Of a DNA stretch of 40,841 bases, positions 25,364-34,400 are shown in pieces. The position numbers and the translations under genes were made by a program. The first letter of the stretch is position 1; the number at the start of each line of letters is the position of its first letter. This DNA is from Deltaproteobacteria bacterium (GTDB lineage Bacteria > Desulfobacterota > Binatia > UTPRO1): positions 1 to 40,841 of the forward strand of contig JADLHM010000100.1 of NCBI GenBank assembly GCA_020848745.1. The letters are read 5' to 3'. The notes beneath the pieces were generated by a model. It ran no database searches. It had not been told where the DNA came from and worked only from the letters and a program-made list of their open reading frames with translations.

Positions 25364-26671
25364 TCAGTCCTGCTGCTTGTCCTTGGCGAGGAAGGCCTTG
25401 AAGCTCGGCCAGATGTCCTCCTTGCGCTCGATCAACACCGTCTGGAAGTTGTCGGCGTCGAGGCGGCGGAAGATGTTCAGCATCGAGCTCTCGTAGTACC
25501 GCGAGCCGAGCGGCTTGATCTCGCCGTAGCCGAAGAGGTTGCAGATGTCGGCGAGCTCGTGTGCGGCTCTCAGCGCGGCGGTGTTGTCGGAGTCGAAGTT
25601 GTCGCCGTCGGAGCAGTGGAAGGCGTACACGTTCCAGAGCGACGGGTGGTAGCGCTCGGCGACGATGTCGAGCGCCTTCTGGTACCCCGACGAGATGAAC
25701 GTCCCGCCCGACTCTCCCTTGTGGAAGAACTCGTCCTCGCTGACCTCGTTGGCTTCCGTGTGGTGGCTGATGAAGACGATCTCGACGCTCCGGTACTTGG
25801 TGCAGATGAACTGGTAGAGCAGGAAGAAGAAGCTCCGGGCGAGGTACTTCTTCATCGTGTCCATCGAGCCCGACGTGTCCATGATGCAGATGACCACCGC
25901 GTTCGACTCGCGGCGCATCTGCGTCGTGACGTGGCGGTAGACCAGGTCGTCGACGTGAAAGGGGAAGCGCCGCGCCGGCTGTGCCGGAGTGGCGTGGATG
26001 CCGTCCTCGTCCGCGGCTTCGGCGTCGCCCGGGGCCGCGAGCGCCGCCGCTCCCGTGGCGGCCTCGAGGGCCGCGTCGCGCGCGGCGTCGATCGGGTTCG
26101 CCTCGTCGGCCGCGCGCCGGCGCCGCTCGGCGGCGAACCGCCGCTTGATGCGGGACTTCACGGTCCGATGCTTGTCGAGGCGGATGCGGATGCCGACCTG
26201 GCGGTAGCCGCGCCGCTTCGACGAGCGCGGCGCCTCCAGCTGGCGGAGCGCTTTCCGCTCGAGATCCGGAAGGTCGAGGTCCTCGAACATGATGTCGATG
26301 AGCTCTTCGAGGGTGACGTCGGTCTCGTAGTAGTCGACGCCGGGGCGATCGCCCGCTTTGTCTTCGCCCTGACCTTCGCCTTCCTGGCCGTTCTTGCCGA
26401 CGACCTGGCCGGGTTGCGAGTCGCCGTCGCCCTGGCCGACGCCCGGCGTGTTGTCGCCGTAGACGAAGCGGTACTCGCGGATGCCGCGGATCGGGACCTT
26501 GATCACCCGATCGCGGCTTTTCCCGATGATCGACTCTTCCGCGATGATGTCGGCGATATTCTCGCGGATCGACTCGCGGATCTTCTGCCGGTGCCGAAGC
26601 CGGTCGCCGGCACTGCGGTCGCTGCGCTCGGCTTCCGAGCTTCGGAACGGGCGGAAGATCGTGTCGACCAT
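25364..26671 (-). CDS. yeaH: YeaH/YhbH family protein (DUF444), VWA-like
   Basis: A 435-residue partner of PrkA. The N-terminal half is charged, with a Gly/Gln/Asp-rich linker (about 75-105), the acidic ETDVTLEELIDIMFEDLDLPDLE block, and a basic RLDKHRTVKSRIKRRF helix. The C-terminal half is a von Willebrand A-like fold with the MIDAS motif DTSGSM, SHHTEANEVSEDEFF and GGTFISSGYQKAL. In E. coli YeaH works with the kinase YeaG in nitrogen-starvation survival. An Ala-rich stretch (DAARDAALEAATGAAALAA, about 196-214) is an extra insert. It lies 15 bp after prkA and 4 bp before spoVR; the order prkA-yeaH-spoVR is a well-known conserved set. Confidence 0.95.
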   Translation of the reverse strand: MVDTIFRPFRSSEAERSDRSAGDRLRHRQKIRESIRENIADIIAEESIIGKSRDRVIKVPIRGIREYRFVYGDNTPGVGQGDGDSQPGQVVGKNGQEGEGQGEDKAGDRPGVDYYETDVTLEELIDIMFEDLDLPDLERKALRQLEAPRSSKRRGYRQVGIRIRLDKHRTVKSRIKRRFAAERRRRAADEANPIDAARDAALEAATGAAALAAPGDAEAADEDGIHATPAQPARRFPFHVDDLVYRHVTTQMRRESNAVVICIMDTSGSMDTMKKYLARSFFFLLYQFICTKYRSVEIVFISHHTEANEVSEDEFFHKGESGGTFISSGYQKALDIVAERYHPSLWNVYAFHCSDGDNFDSDNTAALRAAHELADICNLFGYGEIKPLGSRYYESSMLNIFRRLDADNFQTVLIERKEDIWPSFKAFLAKDKQQD

Positions 26672-26686
26672 GTGACGGATGCCGCG

Positions 26687-28624
26687 TCAGTCCTTCCAGA
26701 GGTTGTTGGCGGCGTACTTGAGGACGACGTCGACGCAGCTCTCGCAGTACCCGTTGTCGAGGAGGTTGCGGACCATGGCGTTGTACTTGGTGGTCTGCTC
26801 CTCGTCGCGGGTGCGCGCCGTGGTGATGATGCGGGAGAGCTCGCGCACCGACTCGGTGAGCTTCTTTTCGATCGCCTCCTTGAGCGGCTCGTAGCTCTTG
26901 TAGGTGATGCGCTCGCCGCGTCGCGAGAGCGCCCAGAGGTACGCGATGACTTCCTGTCGGAATCCTTCGGCCGCCGAGCCGATGATCGCGATCTGCTCCT
27001 CGATCGACTTGAGGAACGCCTCGTCGGGCTGCAGCTCCTCGCGGGTGTTGCGGTCCTTCACGCGCGTCTTGTTCACGAACGCCTCGGCATGGTCGAGGTA
27101 GTTCTGGAAGAGCGCCTCGGCCTGCTCCGAGTAGGCGTAGACGAAGCCCTTCGTGATCTCCTTCCGGAGCACGTCGAGGTACTCCTTGTGGAGGGTGTCC
27201 TGCAGGAACTCGAGGTGCTGCTTCCGCATGTCGTCGGCGATGTCCGCTTCCTTCACCATCGCGATCAGGGACTCACGGACGTTGATGGGGTTGATGCAGT
27301 TGCCGTCGATGTTGTCGGAGAGCGCGTTGTCGAGCGCCTTCATGATGAAGCGCGTCGAGATGCCGCTCATGCCTTCGCGCTTGGTGTCCTCGCGCAGCTC
27401 CTGCACGTCGATCTTCTTGGTCTTGCCCTTCTCGACGACTTCCTCGCCGTTGTAGAGCTTGAGCTTCGTCATGAGGTCGCACTTGTTGTTGGGCTCGAGG
27501 CGCGAGAGGATCGCGAACATCGACGCCACTTCCAGCGTGTGCGGCGCGACGTGGGCGCGGAAGTCCGAGTTGCGGATGATCTTCTGGTAGATCTTCACTT
27601 CCTCGGAGAGGCGGAGGTTGTAGGGCACCTTCACGACCACGATGCGGTCGAGGATGGCTTCGTTGGTGTGGTCGGCGCGGAACTTCTGCCACTCCGCCTC
27701 GTTCGAGTGGGCGGCGATGACGGCGTCGACGTAGACGAGGCCGTGGCGTCCCGGAGCCGGGATCACCTTCTCCTGGGTCGCCGTGATCATGGCGTGCAGG
27801 TACTCGGTTTCGTTCTTGAAGACCTCGATGAACTCGGCGATGCCGCGGTTGCCGACGTTGAGGGCGCCGTTCAAGTCCAGCACGCGCGGATCGCCTTCGG
27901 AGTAGACGTCGAGCTTCGAGATGTCCTCGCTGCCGATCAGGACCGACGTGTCCTGGTTGTTCGGGTCGACCGGCGGCACGACGCCGATGCCGACGCGATT
28001 GCGCTTCGAGAAGTTCTTCGTGACGATCGGCACCTCCTCGTAACGGCCGCCGAACTCGTCCTTCAGGCGGAACCGGCACACCGGGCAGAGGTCGCCCTCG
28101 ATGTGGGTGCCGAGCATCTTCTCGAACTCCTTCCGCAGATGCCGGGGGAGGAGGTGCAACGGCTCCTCGAACATCGGGCAGCCGTCGATCGCGTAGAACG
28201 GATCGCTCGACTCGAGGCCGCGCTGGAGCTTTTCGACGAGCGAGCTCTTGCCGGAGCCGACCGGCCCCATCAAGTAGAGCACCTGGCGGCTCTCCTCGCC
28301 CTTCAGCGAGGCCGCGTGGAAGTAGCGGACGATCTGCGAGATCGTCTTCTCGATCCCGAAGAACTCGTCACGGAAGAAGCCGTAGGACTTGATGGACTCG
28401 TCCTTGTAGAGCCGCTTCACGCGGGGGTCGTCGGTGTCGTGGAGATCCGTCGTCCCCATCCGCAGGATGATGTCGTAGACGCGGGAGTGCGCGAGCTTCG
28501 GGAGCGTGGGATCCTCGCGCACGCGTTCGAGGTACTCGAGAAAGGTTCCGCGCCAGTTCTTCTGCTCGTGGACGGCGCGGTCGTCTTTGATCAGCTTCTC
28601 GAAGACGCTCTTCCCGTTTTCCAT
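26687..28624 (-). CDS. prkA: PrkA family serine protein kinase (YeaG-like)
   Basis: A 645-residue protein with an N-terminal AAA+ domain: Walker A MGPVGSGKSS (119-128), RFRLKDEFGG, and VYVDAVIAAHSNEAEW in the Walker B/sensor region. It carries a CPVCRF cysteine pair in the middle and a C-terminal PrkA kinase-like helical domain (ISTRFIMKALDNALSD onward). Homologues phosphorylate proteins in starvation and spore formation. ATG at 28624 preceded by AGGAAGGAG. It heads the operon with yeaH and spoVR; the roughly 85-nt leader contains two hairpins (28636-28650 and 28666-28692). Confidence 0.96.
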   Translation of the reverse strand: MENGKSVFEKLIKDDRAVHEQKNWRGTFLEYLERVREDPTLPKLAHSRVYDIILRMGTTDLHDTDDPRVKRLYKDESIKSYGFFRDEFFGIEKTISQIVRYFHAASLKGEESRQVLYLMGPVGSGKSSLVEKLQRGLESSDPFYAIDGCPMFEEPLHLLPRHLRKEFEKMLGTHIEGDLCPVCRFRLKDEFGGRYEEVPIVTKNFSKRNRVGIGVVPPVDPNNQDTSVLIGSEDISKLDVYSEGDPRVLDLNGALNVGNRGIAEFIEVFKNETEYLHAMITATQEKVIPAPGRHGLVYVDAVIAAHSNEAEWQKFRADHTNEAILDRIVVVKVPYNLRLSEEVKIYQKIIRNSDFRAHVAPHTLEVASMFAILSRLEPNNKCDLMTKLKLYNGEEVVEKGKTKKIDVQELREDTKREGMSGISTRFIMKALDNALSDNIDGNCINPINVRESLIAMVKEADIADDMRKQHLEFLQDTLHKEYLDVLRKEITKGFVYAYSEQAEALFQNYLDHAEAFVNKTRVKDRNTREELQPDEAFLKSIEEQIAIIGSAAEGFRQEVIAYLWALSRRGERITYKSYEPLKEAIEKKLTESVRELSRIITTARTRDEEQTTKYNAMVRNLLDNGYCESCVDVVLKYAANNLWKD

Positions 28625-28635
28625 AAACGCTCCTT

Positions 28636-28692
28636 CCTGGCTGGGCCAGGAGCTCGGGTGGCCCGCATGGCGCGCAGCGCGTACGCGCCATG
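28636..28692 (-). promoter_or_regulatory. Structured leader of the prkA operon (two stem-loops)
   Basis: On the transcript, CATGGCGCG (28692-28684) pairs with CGCGCCATG (28674-28666) as a perfect 9-bp stem with a 9-nt loop. Further down, CCTGG (28650-28646) and CCAGG (28640-28636) form a 5-bp stem abutting the AGGAAGGAG Shine-Dalgarno. Placement between the predicted promoter and the start codon suggests control of translation or mRNA stability. Confidence 0.4.
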
Positions 28693-28715
28693 TGAACGAT
28701 CAGAGCTTCGCGGAA

Positions 28716-28744
28716 AGTATAGTGGCCGGTCTGTGCAGTGGAAA
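28716..28744 (-). promoter_or_regulatory. Predicted promoter of the prkA-yeaH-spoVR operon
   Basis: On the minus strand, TTTCCA (28744-28739), 17-bp spacer, TATACT (28721-28716). The -10 differs from consensus at one position. It lies 92 bp upstream of the prkA ATG. No sigma-54 GG-N10-GC element was noticed. Confidence 0.45.
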
Positions 28745-29022
28745 GCCCGATGCCGCGCGGCGACGATCGCGACATGCGACGCACCGCAATGCCGACGCGC
28801 GTCGTGCGACGCGGTGGGGGAGGCGGACTCAGCTCCACCGGATGCCGCCACGGCAAGCCGATGGTTCCCGTCGTCATCCGCCGGCCAACGCATGGCCATG
28901 CTCACCCCGCCCCCGAAGACACGTAGCACCGGCCTTCTCGAAGTGTCAACGCGAAACCCGCGCACGATGCCGTGCGCGTCGCCAGCTTGACCGCGCTGGA
29001 GTTTCGGAACACACACTCCGCG
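28745..29022. other. Divergent intergenic region between prkA promoter and ligase gene
   Basis: No gene seen. TTGACC at 28987-28992 could be a -35 for the rightward ligase gene, but its expected -10 (CACACA near 29010) is poor. Open frames through the region are low-complexity. Confidence 0.4.
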
Positions 29023-30528
29023 ATGGATGCGACCGAGGCGCTGCGTCGCGCCGCGCGCCGGTGGCCCGAGCGCGAGGCGCTGCGCGACGGCGATCGGAGC
29101 GTCGCCTTCGCCGAGCTCGATGCGCGCGCGAATCGCCTCGCGCACGAGCTCGTGCGCGCCGGGGTCGGTCCCGGCGACCGGGTCGCCACGTTCCTCCCGA
29201 ACTCGATCGCGCACGTCGCCGCTCAACAAGCGATCCTGCGCGCGGGGGCGGTCTGGGTCGGCATCAACCGCCGCCTCGCCCCGCCGGAGGTGGCGTTCAT
29301 GCTGGAGCACGCGGCCGTGCGCGTCGTCCTCGCCGGCGCCGACGGGCTCGGCGCCGCGCGCCAGGCCGAGGGAGCGGCCGTCTGGGACGTGAGCGGCGCC
29401 GACGCCGCTCGCGAGCGCCGGCTCGCGGGGGCGCCCGCCACACCGCCGCGGCCGCCCGCCGCCGAGCACGACGTCGCCCGTCTCCGCTACACCTCGGGAA
29501 CGACCGGGCGTCCGAAGGCGGCCGTCCTCACCCACGGGTGCGCCCTCGCGTCGCTGCGGAACCTGCTCGCCGAGCTCCACGAGCTGTCCCCGAGCGATAC
29601 CGTCGCGCACGTGGCCCCGCTCACCCACGCGAGCGAGGCGCTCCTCGCCCCGGCGTTCTGGCGGGGCGCGCGCAGCATCCTCTGCCACGATTTCCATCCC
29701 GCGGCGTTCCGCGAGCTCGTCGCGCGCGAGCGAGTGACCTTGATCTTCCTGGTGCCGACGATGATCGCCGCGCTCGTCGCGGACCCGGCGCGGAAGGAGA
29801 TGCTGGCGAGCCTCCGCACGGTCGTGTACGGCGCCGCCCCGATGCCGGAGGACCTCATGGTCCGGGCCCTCGACGTGCTCGGGCCCGTGCTCCTGCAGAT
29901 CTACGGGCTCAGCGAGTGCCCGTTTCCCATCACGACCCTGCGGAAGGATGACCACCTCGATCCGCGCCGCCGGGGAAGCTGCGGGCTGCCGACCGCTTCG
30001 AACGAGCTCCGGGTCCTCGACGCCACCGGCGTGCCGCAGCCGCCCGGCGAGGTCGGCACGATCGCCGTCCGCGGCCCGCAGTTGATGCGCGAGTACTGGT
30101 GCGATCCCGAGGCGACCGCCGCCGCGCTCGTCGACGGCTGGCTCCGGACCGGCGACCTCGGCCGCCTCGACGACGCCGGCTTCCTCACGCTCGTCGACCG
30201 CAGCGACGACGTCATCATCAGCGGCGGCTTCAACGTCTACCCGCGCGAGGTCGAGGTCGTTCTCGAGGCGCACCCGGCCGTCGCGGAGGCGGCCGTCGTC
30301 GGCATCCCGCACGAGCGCTGGGGCCGCGGTGTGGCCGCGTGGGTGGTCCGACGGCCGCGTGCCGAGGTCGGTGAGCACGAGTTGATCGACTTCTGCCGCG
30401 CCCGGCTTGCCGGCTACAAGAAGCCGCTGCAGGTGACGTTCGTCGAGACGCTCCCGAAGAGCTCGACCGGGAAGCTCCTGCGTCGGGCGTTGCGCACGGA
30501 TGCGGCCACCTCCCGATCCGCACGATGA
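29023..30528 (+). CDS. Class I adenylate-forming enzyme, acyl-CoA ligase
   Basis: A 501-residue AMP-forming ligase that activates a carboxylic acid with ATP and joins it to CoA. Core motifs: YTSGTTGRPKAAVLTH (P-loop), APLTHASEAL, IYGLSECPFPI (A5 motif), GWLRTGDLG (ATP-ribose aspartate), DRSDDVIISGGFNVYPREVE (hinge), and PKSSTGKLLRR with the catalytic C-terminal lysine. Similar in length and motifs to medium/long-chain fatty-acid and aromatic acid CoA ligases; substrate open. The ATG at 29023 is preferred over 28972 because MDATEALRRAARRWPEREAL aligns with family N-termini. No Shine-Dalgarno is evident. Confidence 0.92.
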   Translation: MDATEALRRAARRWPEREALRDGDRSVAFAELDARANRLAHELVRAGVGPGDRVATFLPNSIAHVAAQQAILRAGAVWVGINRRLAPPEVAFMLEHAAVRVVLAGADGLGAARQAEGAAVWDVSGADAARERRLAGAPATPPRPPAAEHDVARLRYTSGTTGRPKAAVLTHGCALASLRNLLAELHELSPSDTVAHVAPLTHASEALLAPAFWRGARSILCHDFHPAAFRELVARERVTLIFLVPTMIAALVADPARKEMLASLRTVVYGAAPMPEDLMVRALDVLGPVLLQIYGLSECPFPITTLRKDDHLDPRRRGSCGLPTASNELRVLDATGVPQPPGEVGTIAVRGPQLMREYWCDPEATAAALVDGWLRTGDLGRLDDAGFLTLVDRSDDVIISGGFNVYPREVEVVLEAHPAVAEAAVVGIPHERWGRGVAAWVVRRPRAEVGEHELIDFCRARLAGYKKPLQVTFVETLPKSSTGKLLRRALRTDAATSRSAR

Positions 30529-30555
30529 CGCCCGGGCATCCTCGGATGAGAGGCG

Positions 30556-30820
30556 ATGAGAGCGACGTCATCATCGCGAATGTCGGGCCGGCGGCGCCGC
30601 GGCGGCATCGCTCGTGCCGCTCGGTCGGCAGAGGCGCTCGCCGACGTAGGTGAGGAAGGGGGGCGCGCCCGGCCGGACGCCGAGCTGCCGATCGGGGGAA
30701 CGGCGTCGGGGCGGCGGGTGCGTGCGACGAGGGGTTCCAGCGTCTCGACCGTCGATCGCCGGGCCACTTCGAGCCACTCCGCTTCGTTGGCGCGGGCGCG
30801 CATCACCGGGCGTGCCGCCG
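30556..30820 (-). pseudogene. Possible decayed coding fragment
   Basis: On the minus strand the frame contains NEAEWLEVARRSTVETLEPL (around 30810-30740), which looks like genuine amphipathic helix. A neighbouring frame reads PPFLTYVGERLCRPSG. Between them the coding character changes frame and becomes Arg/Ser-rich. This would fit a frameshifted remnant, but I cannot assign a family with confidence. No promoter or Shine-Dalgarno was found. Confidence 0.2.
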
Positions 30821-30961
30821 CCGAAGCCGAAGACCTGCCGGATGAGCGGCAAGGGCCGGAAAGAACGCGTGATGTCGCTGTGGGCACGAACCCCACGCGG
30901 CTCTTGATGTATCCTGGGTCGAAAGCTTCTCTTCCCGCTGGAGCTATGAACGGAGAACCCG

Positions 30962-31249
30962 ATGTTCATCCGCGTCATGGTGTTGCTCTGTGGTCTCTCC
31001 ATCGCCGCATGTGGCGGCGGGGGAGGCGGGGGAGACGATGGAGATCAACCGAGGTTGACCGCGACGCCGATCCTCACTGCGACACTGCTCCGACTGAGCG
31101 GCCTTCCCGGTGTCGACCACCAGCGGTCCGAGCGCGCTCGTGAACGCGAGCCCGGCCGGCGGCGTGGCCTTCGGCTGCCCCTTCTGCGGTTTGATCGCGT
31201 ACGCCTCGAGGTGGGTGACGTCGCCGAGCAGCTCGCCGGCCCCGGGTGA
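30962..31249 (+). pseudogene. Truncated lipoprotein gene (intact signal, body lost)
   Basis: The frame opens MFIRVMVLLCGLSIAACGGG: a lipoprotein signal with lipobox IAAC, then a Gly/Asp linker of the kind that precedes a folded domain. A good GGAG lies just upstream of the ATG, so this was a real gene start. After about 30 residues the frame becomes Arg/Leu-rich and runs antisense through a coding fragment that belongs to the other strand. The signal therefore now leads into non-native sequence, and no functional mature protein is likely. It is probably the 5' end of a gene cut by a rearrangement near 31045. Confidence 0.45.
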
Positions 31250-31455
31250 GATTGGGCGCGCACTCCTGGATCGGATCTTTGAAGTTCCACCCGAAACAGA
31301 TCAGCGAGCTGCCGTAGTGATTGCTGGTGAGCGCGCTCGTGACGGCGTAGTTCTGGTCGAAGACGGTGACACTTCCGAACGTGACGTCGACCTCGAGCCG
31401 GTAGAAGCCGTCCGCGTCCGGCGTGACACGCACCGCGTCGCTGACGCGTAGATCA
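31045..31455 (-). pseudogene. Frameshifted fragment of an exported-type protein
   Basis: Two adjoining minus-strand frames both look native. The first, from 31454, reads RVTPDADGFYRLEVDVTF and later SSLICFGWNFKDPIQECAPN. The second, from about 31240 down, reads GELLGDVTHLEAYAIKP and GLAFTSALGPLVVDTGKAA. They join only by a one-base frame change inside the GC run at 31236-31246. A third frame ends VAVRIGVAVNLG with a stop at 31045. The 5' part begins directly after the stop of the DUF748-type gene with no start region or signal peptide, so the fragment is both truncated and frameshifted. Strand- and beta-rich; family not recognised. Confidence 0.55.
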
Positions 31456-34400
31456 GGGGGTCTTCTTCGTCGGGGGAGCGTTAGCACTGGAACCGGAAGC
31501 CTTCGGCGCGGCGGTGCCGAGGCCGATCGCGACGACCGAGCAAGCGGACGCATCGACGGCGGGCTCATCGAGCACGACGCGGGAAGCATCGACCCCCTGC
31601 CCGCTCGCGAGCTTCGTACGGACCTCGGTTGCGCGGGCGGACGCCAGCTGTCTGAGCGCGTCGTCGTCGACGCTCTGCTCGGCGACGGCGGCGTCGAACC
31701 ACGGCTGATGCTCGGCGGGAATGTCGCCGGGTGTGCCCTCCGCACGCGCGGTGAGCGCGGCGAGCACCGCCTTTCGCGCACCGCGCTCGCCGACGTAACG
31801 GAGAGCGCCGAGACCGCTACTCTCCTTCTCGAGCTTGGCCCGGAGCGCGTCCTCCTGAATCCAGCGCCGATCCGCGTTGCCTGCTTCGCCACGGAGATGC
31901 AACGTGAGGCCGGGGGCTTCGGCGAGCAGGCTCGCGACCGGCGCGAGCTTCGGCACCTCGCCGTCGACAAGCGTCGCGCGGCCCGGCGCGAACGCGAGCG
32001 GCGGGGGCGCGAGCGAGGCCGGCTTGTCGCCGATACGCGCGACCGCGCCGATCAGCTTGAGCGGCGACGTCACCGCGTTCAGTATCGCGCGCGTGAGGGC
32101 GTTCGCGATCAACGTGCCGACGTCGGTGCGCATCCCCTTCGCGTCGCCTTTGATCGGGAGATCGAGGACGATGTTGCCCCGCAGGTCGGTCAGTAACGAG
32201 AGCGCGACGTCGAGCGGCATGCCGAAACGGTCGAGAAAGAGCGTGTTGCCCTCCCCGCTGCGGACGTCGAGCTCGTTGAGTGTGATACGGCTCTTGGTGT
32301 CGTACGCGCTCTTGTCGATCGCAATCGCCGATTCGAGCCCGGCCGTGCCACCGCCGATGCCGTAGCCGGTGCTGGTCGCGTACGGATTGAATGGCTCGAG
32401 CAGCAAGCTCGCGAGCTTGGCGACGAGCCGGGTTCGCTCGGGGGCGACGTTGCCCGTGATGGTGAGGATGGCGCCGTCCGCGCTCTTGGCGACGAGCTTG
32501 ACGTCTTTGGCCGAGGGCCCCGGCCAGCCGACCTCGGTCGCGTGCAGATCGATGGGATCGAGGGTCGAGTGGAAGAACGGCTGCACGGTCGTGTCGGTCG
32601 TCGCGACGCGCATCGCTTCGATTGCGACGCGATTGGTGCGAATGCGGATGTCGTGCGCGGGCGGCGACGCGGCGGCGGGTGCGGCCGCCGGCGGGAGCGG
32701 GGCCGCCGACGGGCTTGCCCCACCGACTGCCGCGGGGAGCGCGATGCCGGTCGCGGTTCGCACCAAGGTGAAGTCGGGACGCGTGAGGGTGATGGCGCGG
32801 ACCGCGGCGTCGATGACATTCGGCGCCGCCGTGCCTCCAGGCGCGAGCACACCCGGCGCGGTGAGCGCGCCGAGATCGACCGTGAGCTGCTTCCAGCGCA
32901 CCGCGAAGGTGGAAGGATCTTCGCCCGCGACGTCGACGTCGGCAAGGCCGATCGTGCCAGAGATGCGGACGCCGTCGGGTGGGGCGTTCGCGGCGACGCC
33001 GGCGACGATCGCGAGGTCGAGATTCGCGCGGCCGTCCTTCAAGAGACGCGTCGGTGCCGTCGCGACCGGTCGCGTGAGCGGCGGGAGCTTCAGGTCCGTG
33101 GTCTCGAGCGTCCCGTCGAATCCGAGCGGCGCCTGCGTGAGCGCGCCGGCGACGTCGAGCGTGCCACCCGACGACGGCACGAGCTTCAGCTGAATGGTCA
33201 TCGGCTCCTCCGGGACGCTCGTGACAGGCGCGGCCTCGGCGGTGACGTCGATCCCGAGTGGACCGTCACCGCCGATCGCCTGCACATGACCGTCGGTCAG
33301 GGACACTTTGCCGATCGCCCACGTCCACGGCTTCGCGCTCTCGGTCGAAACGGTCGGAGCAGTGACCGCCGCGGGCGGCGGTGAGGTCGCGTCCGTGGAT
33401 GCGGCAGTCACTACGCCTTCAGGTGAGGCCTTGGACGGCGCGGGCGATGCGACCGTCGTTGGCAAGACGACGGGTGTCGCCGACGCGACCGCGGTTGGCA
33501 CGATCGTCGCCGTCGCCGCCGGATGCGGCGTTGGCATTGCCGCTGCGACCTTCTCCGCCGCCGCCGCGAGTAACCCACGCAGCACGGGCAACGGCTCAGA
33601 GCCCGAGGGTCGCGTCATGAGGCGGGGGCCGTCGAGCGTCACCGTTTTTATCTCCGCGTGTTGGGCGACGAAGTCGATGCCGGCAAGGTCGACGCGGAGG
33701 CTCTTCCAGGAGAGGGCGGGATCGTCGAGCTCGGCGACCCGTACGTCGAGGTCACGGAGGCCGGCCGTCCCGTGTGCCGTGTGAGCACCCTGCGACTCGA
33801 AGCGGTGTATCAGATCCGCGTCGAGGTAGCCGGTCAGCCCGCTCCATCCCATCTTTGGAAGGTAGAGCCGCGAGTCGGCGATCGGGACGTTCGCGAGCAC
33901 GACGTGCGATTCATACGCCGGCCCGGCCGGCAGGCTCTCGATCGAAGCCTCGAGGTGGAGCGTGCCGTCCCGGATTCCGACGTCGAGCGTGACCTTGCCG
34001 GGCTGGAGGCCGCTCTTCGTGATCCGCAACGCGAGCTGCCGCGCATCGAGCGTCGACAACGCCACCTCCACGCGCTGCGGCGGATCGCTGACCGCGAAAT
34101 CGCGGAAGCCGATGCGCCCGTCGTGCAGCGCGACACTCTGGATGAGCACGCCCCATCCGGGAGCTTCGCTCGGTGGCTGCGGCGGTTCGTTCGACGGTAC
34201 GGCGGTCGGCAAGAGCACCGTTCCATCTTTCGCGCGATCGAGGCTGACCGCGACGCCGTCGAGCGTGATCCGCTGCACCTCGACGGTTCGGTGCAGCAAC
34301 GGAAGGAGAGTGATGTCCACGGCGAGAGTCTTGGCGGAGAAGACGGGGGCCGATCCAGGTGGACCCTGCCTCGCTTCGGGCGGCGCCCCGGTGCGCGCCG

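Noticed and set aside
25559-28990. Plus-strand open frame of about 1143 residues opposite prkA and yeaH
   Set aside because: Val/Asp/Arg/Leu-rich shadow; the minus strand encodes well-known conserved families.
30556-30820. HNH-endonuclease or mobile-element remnant
   Set aside because: A helix-like segment is suggestive, but no catalytic motif, ends or repeats can be seen, so no family name is given.
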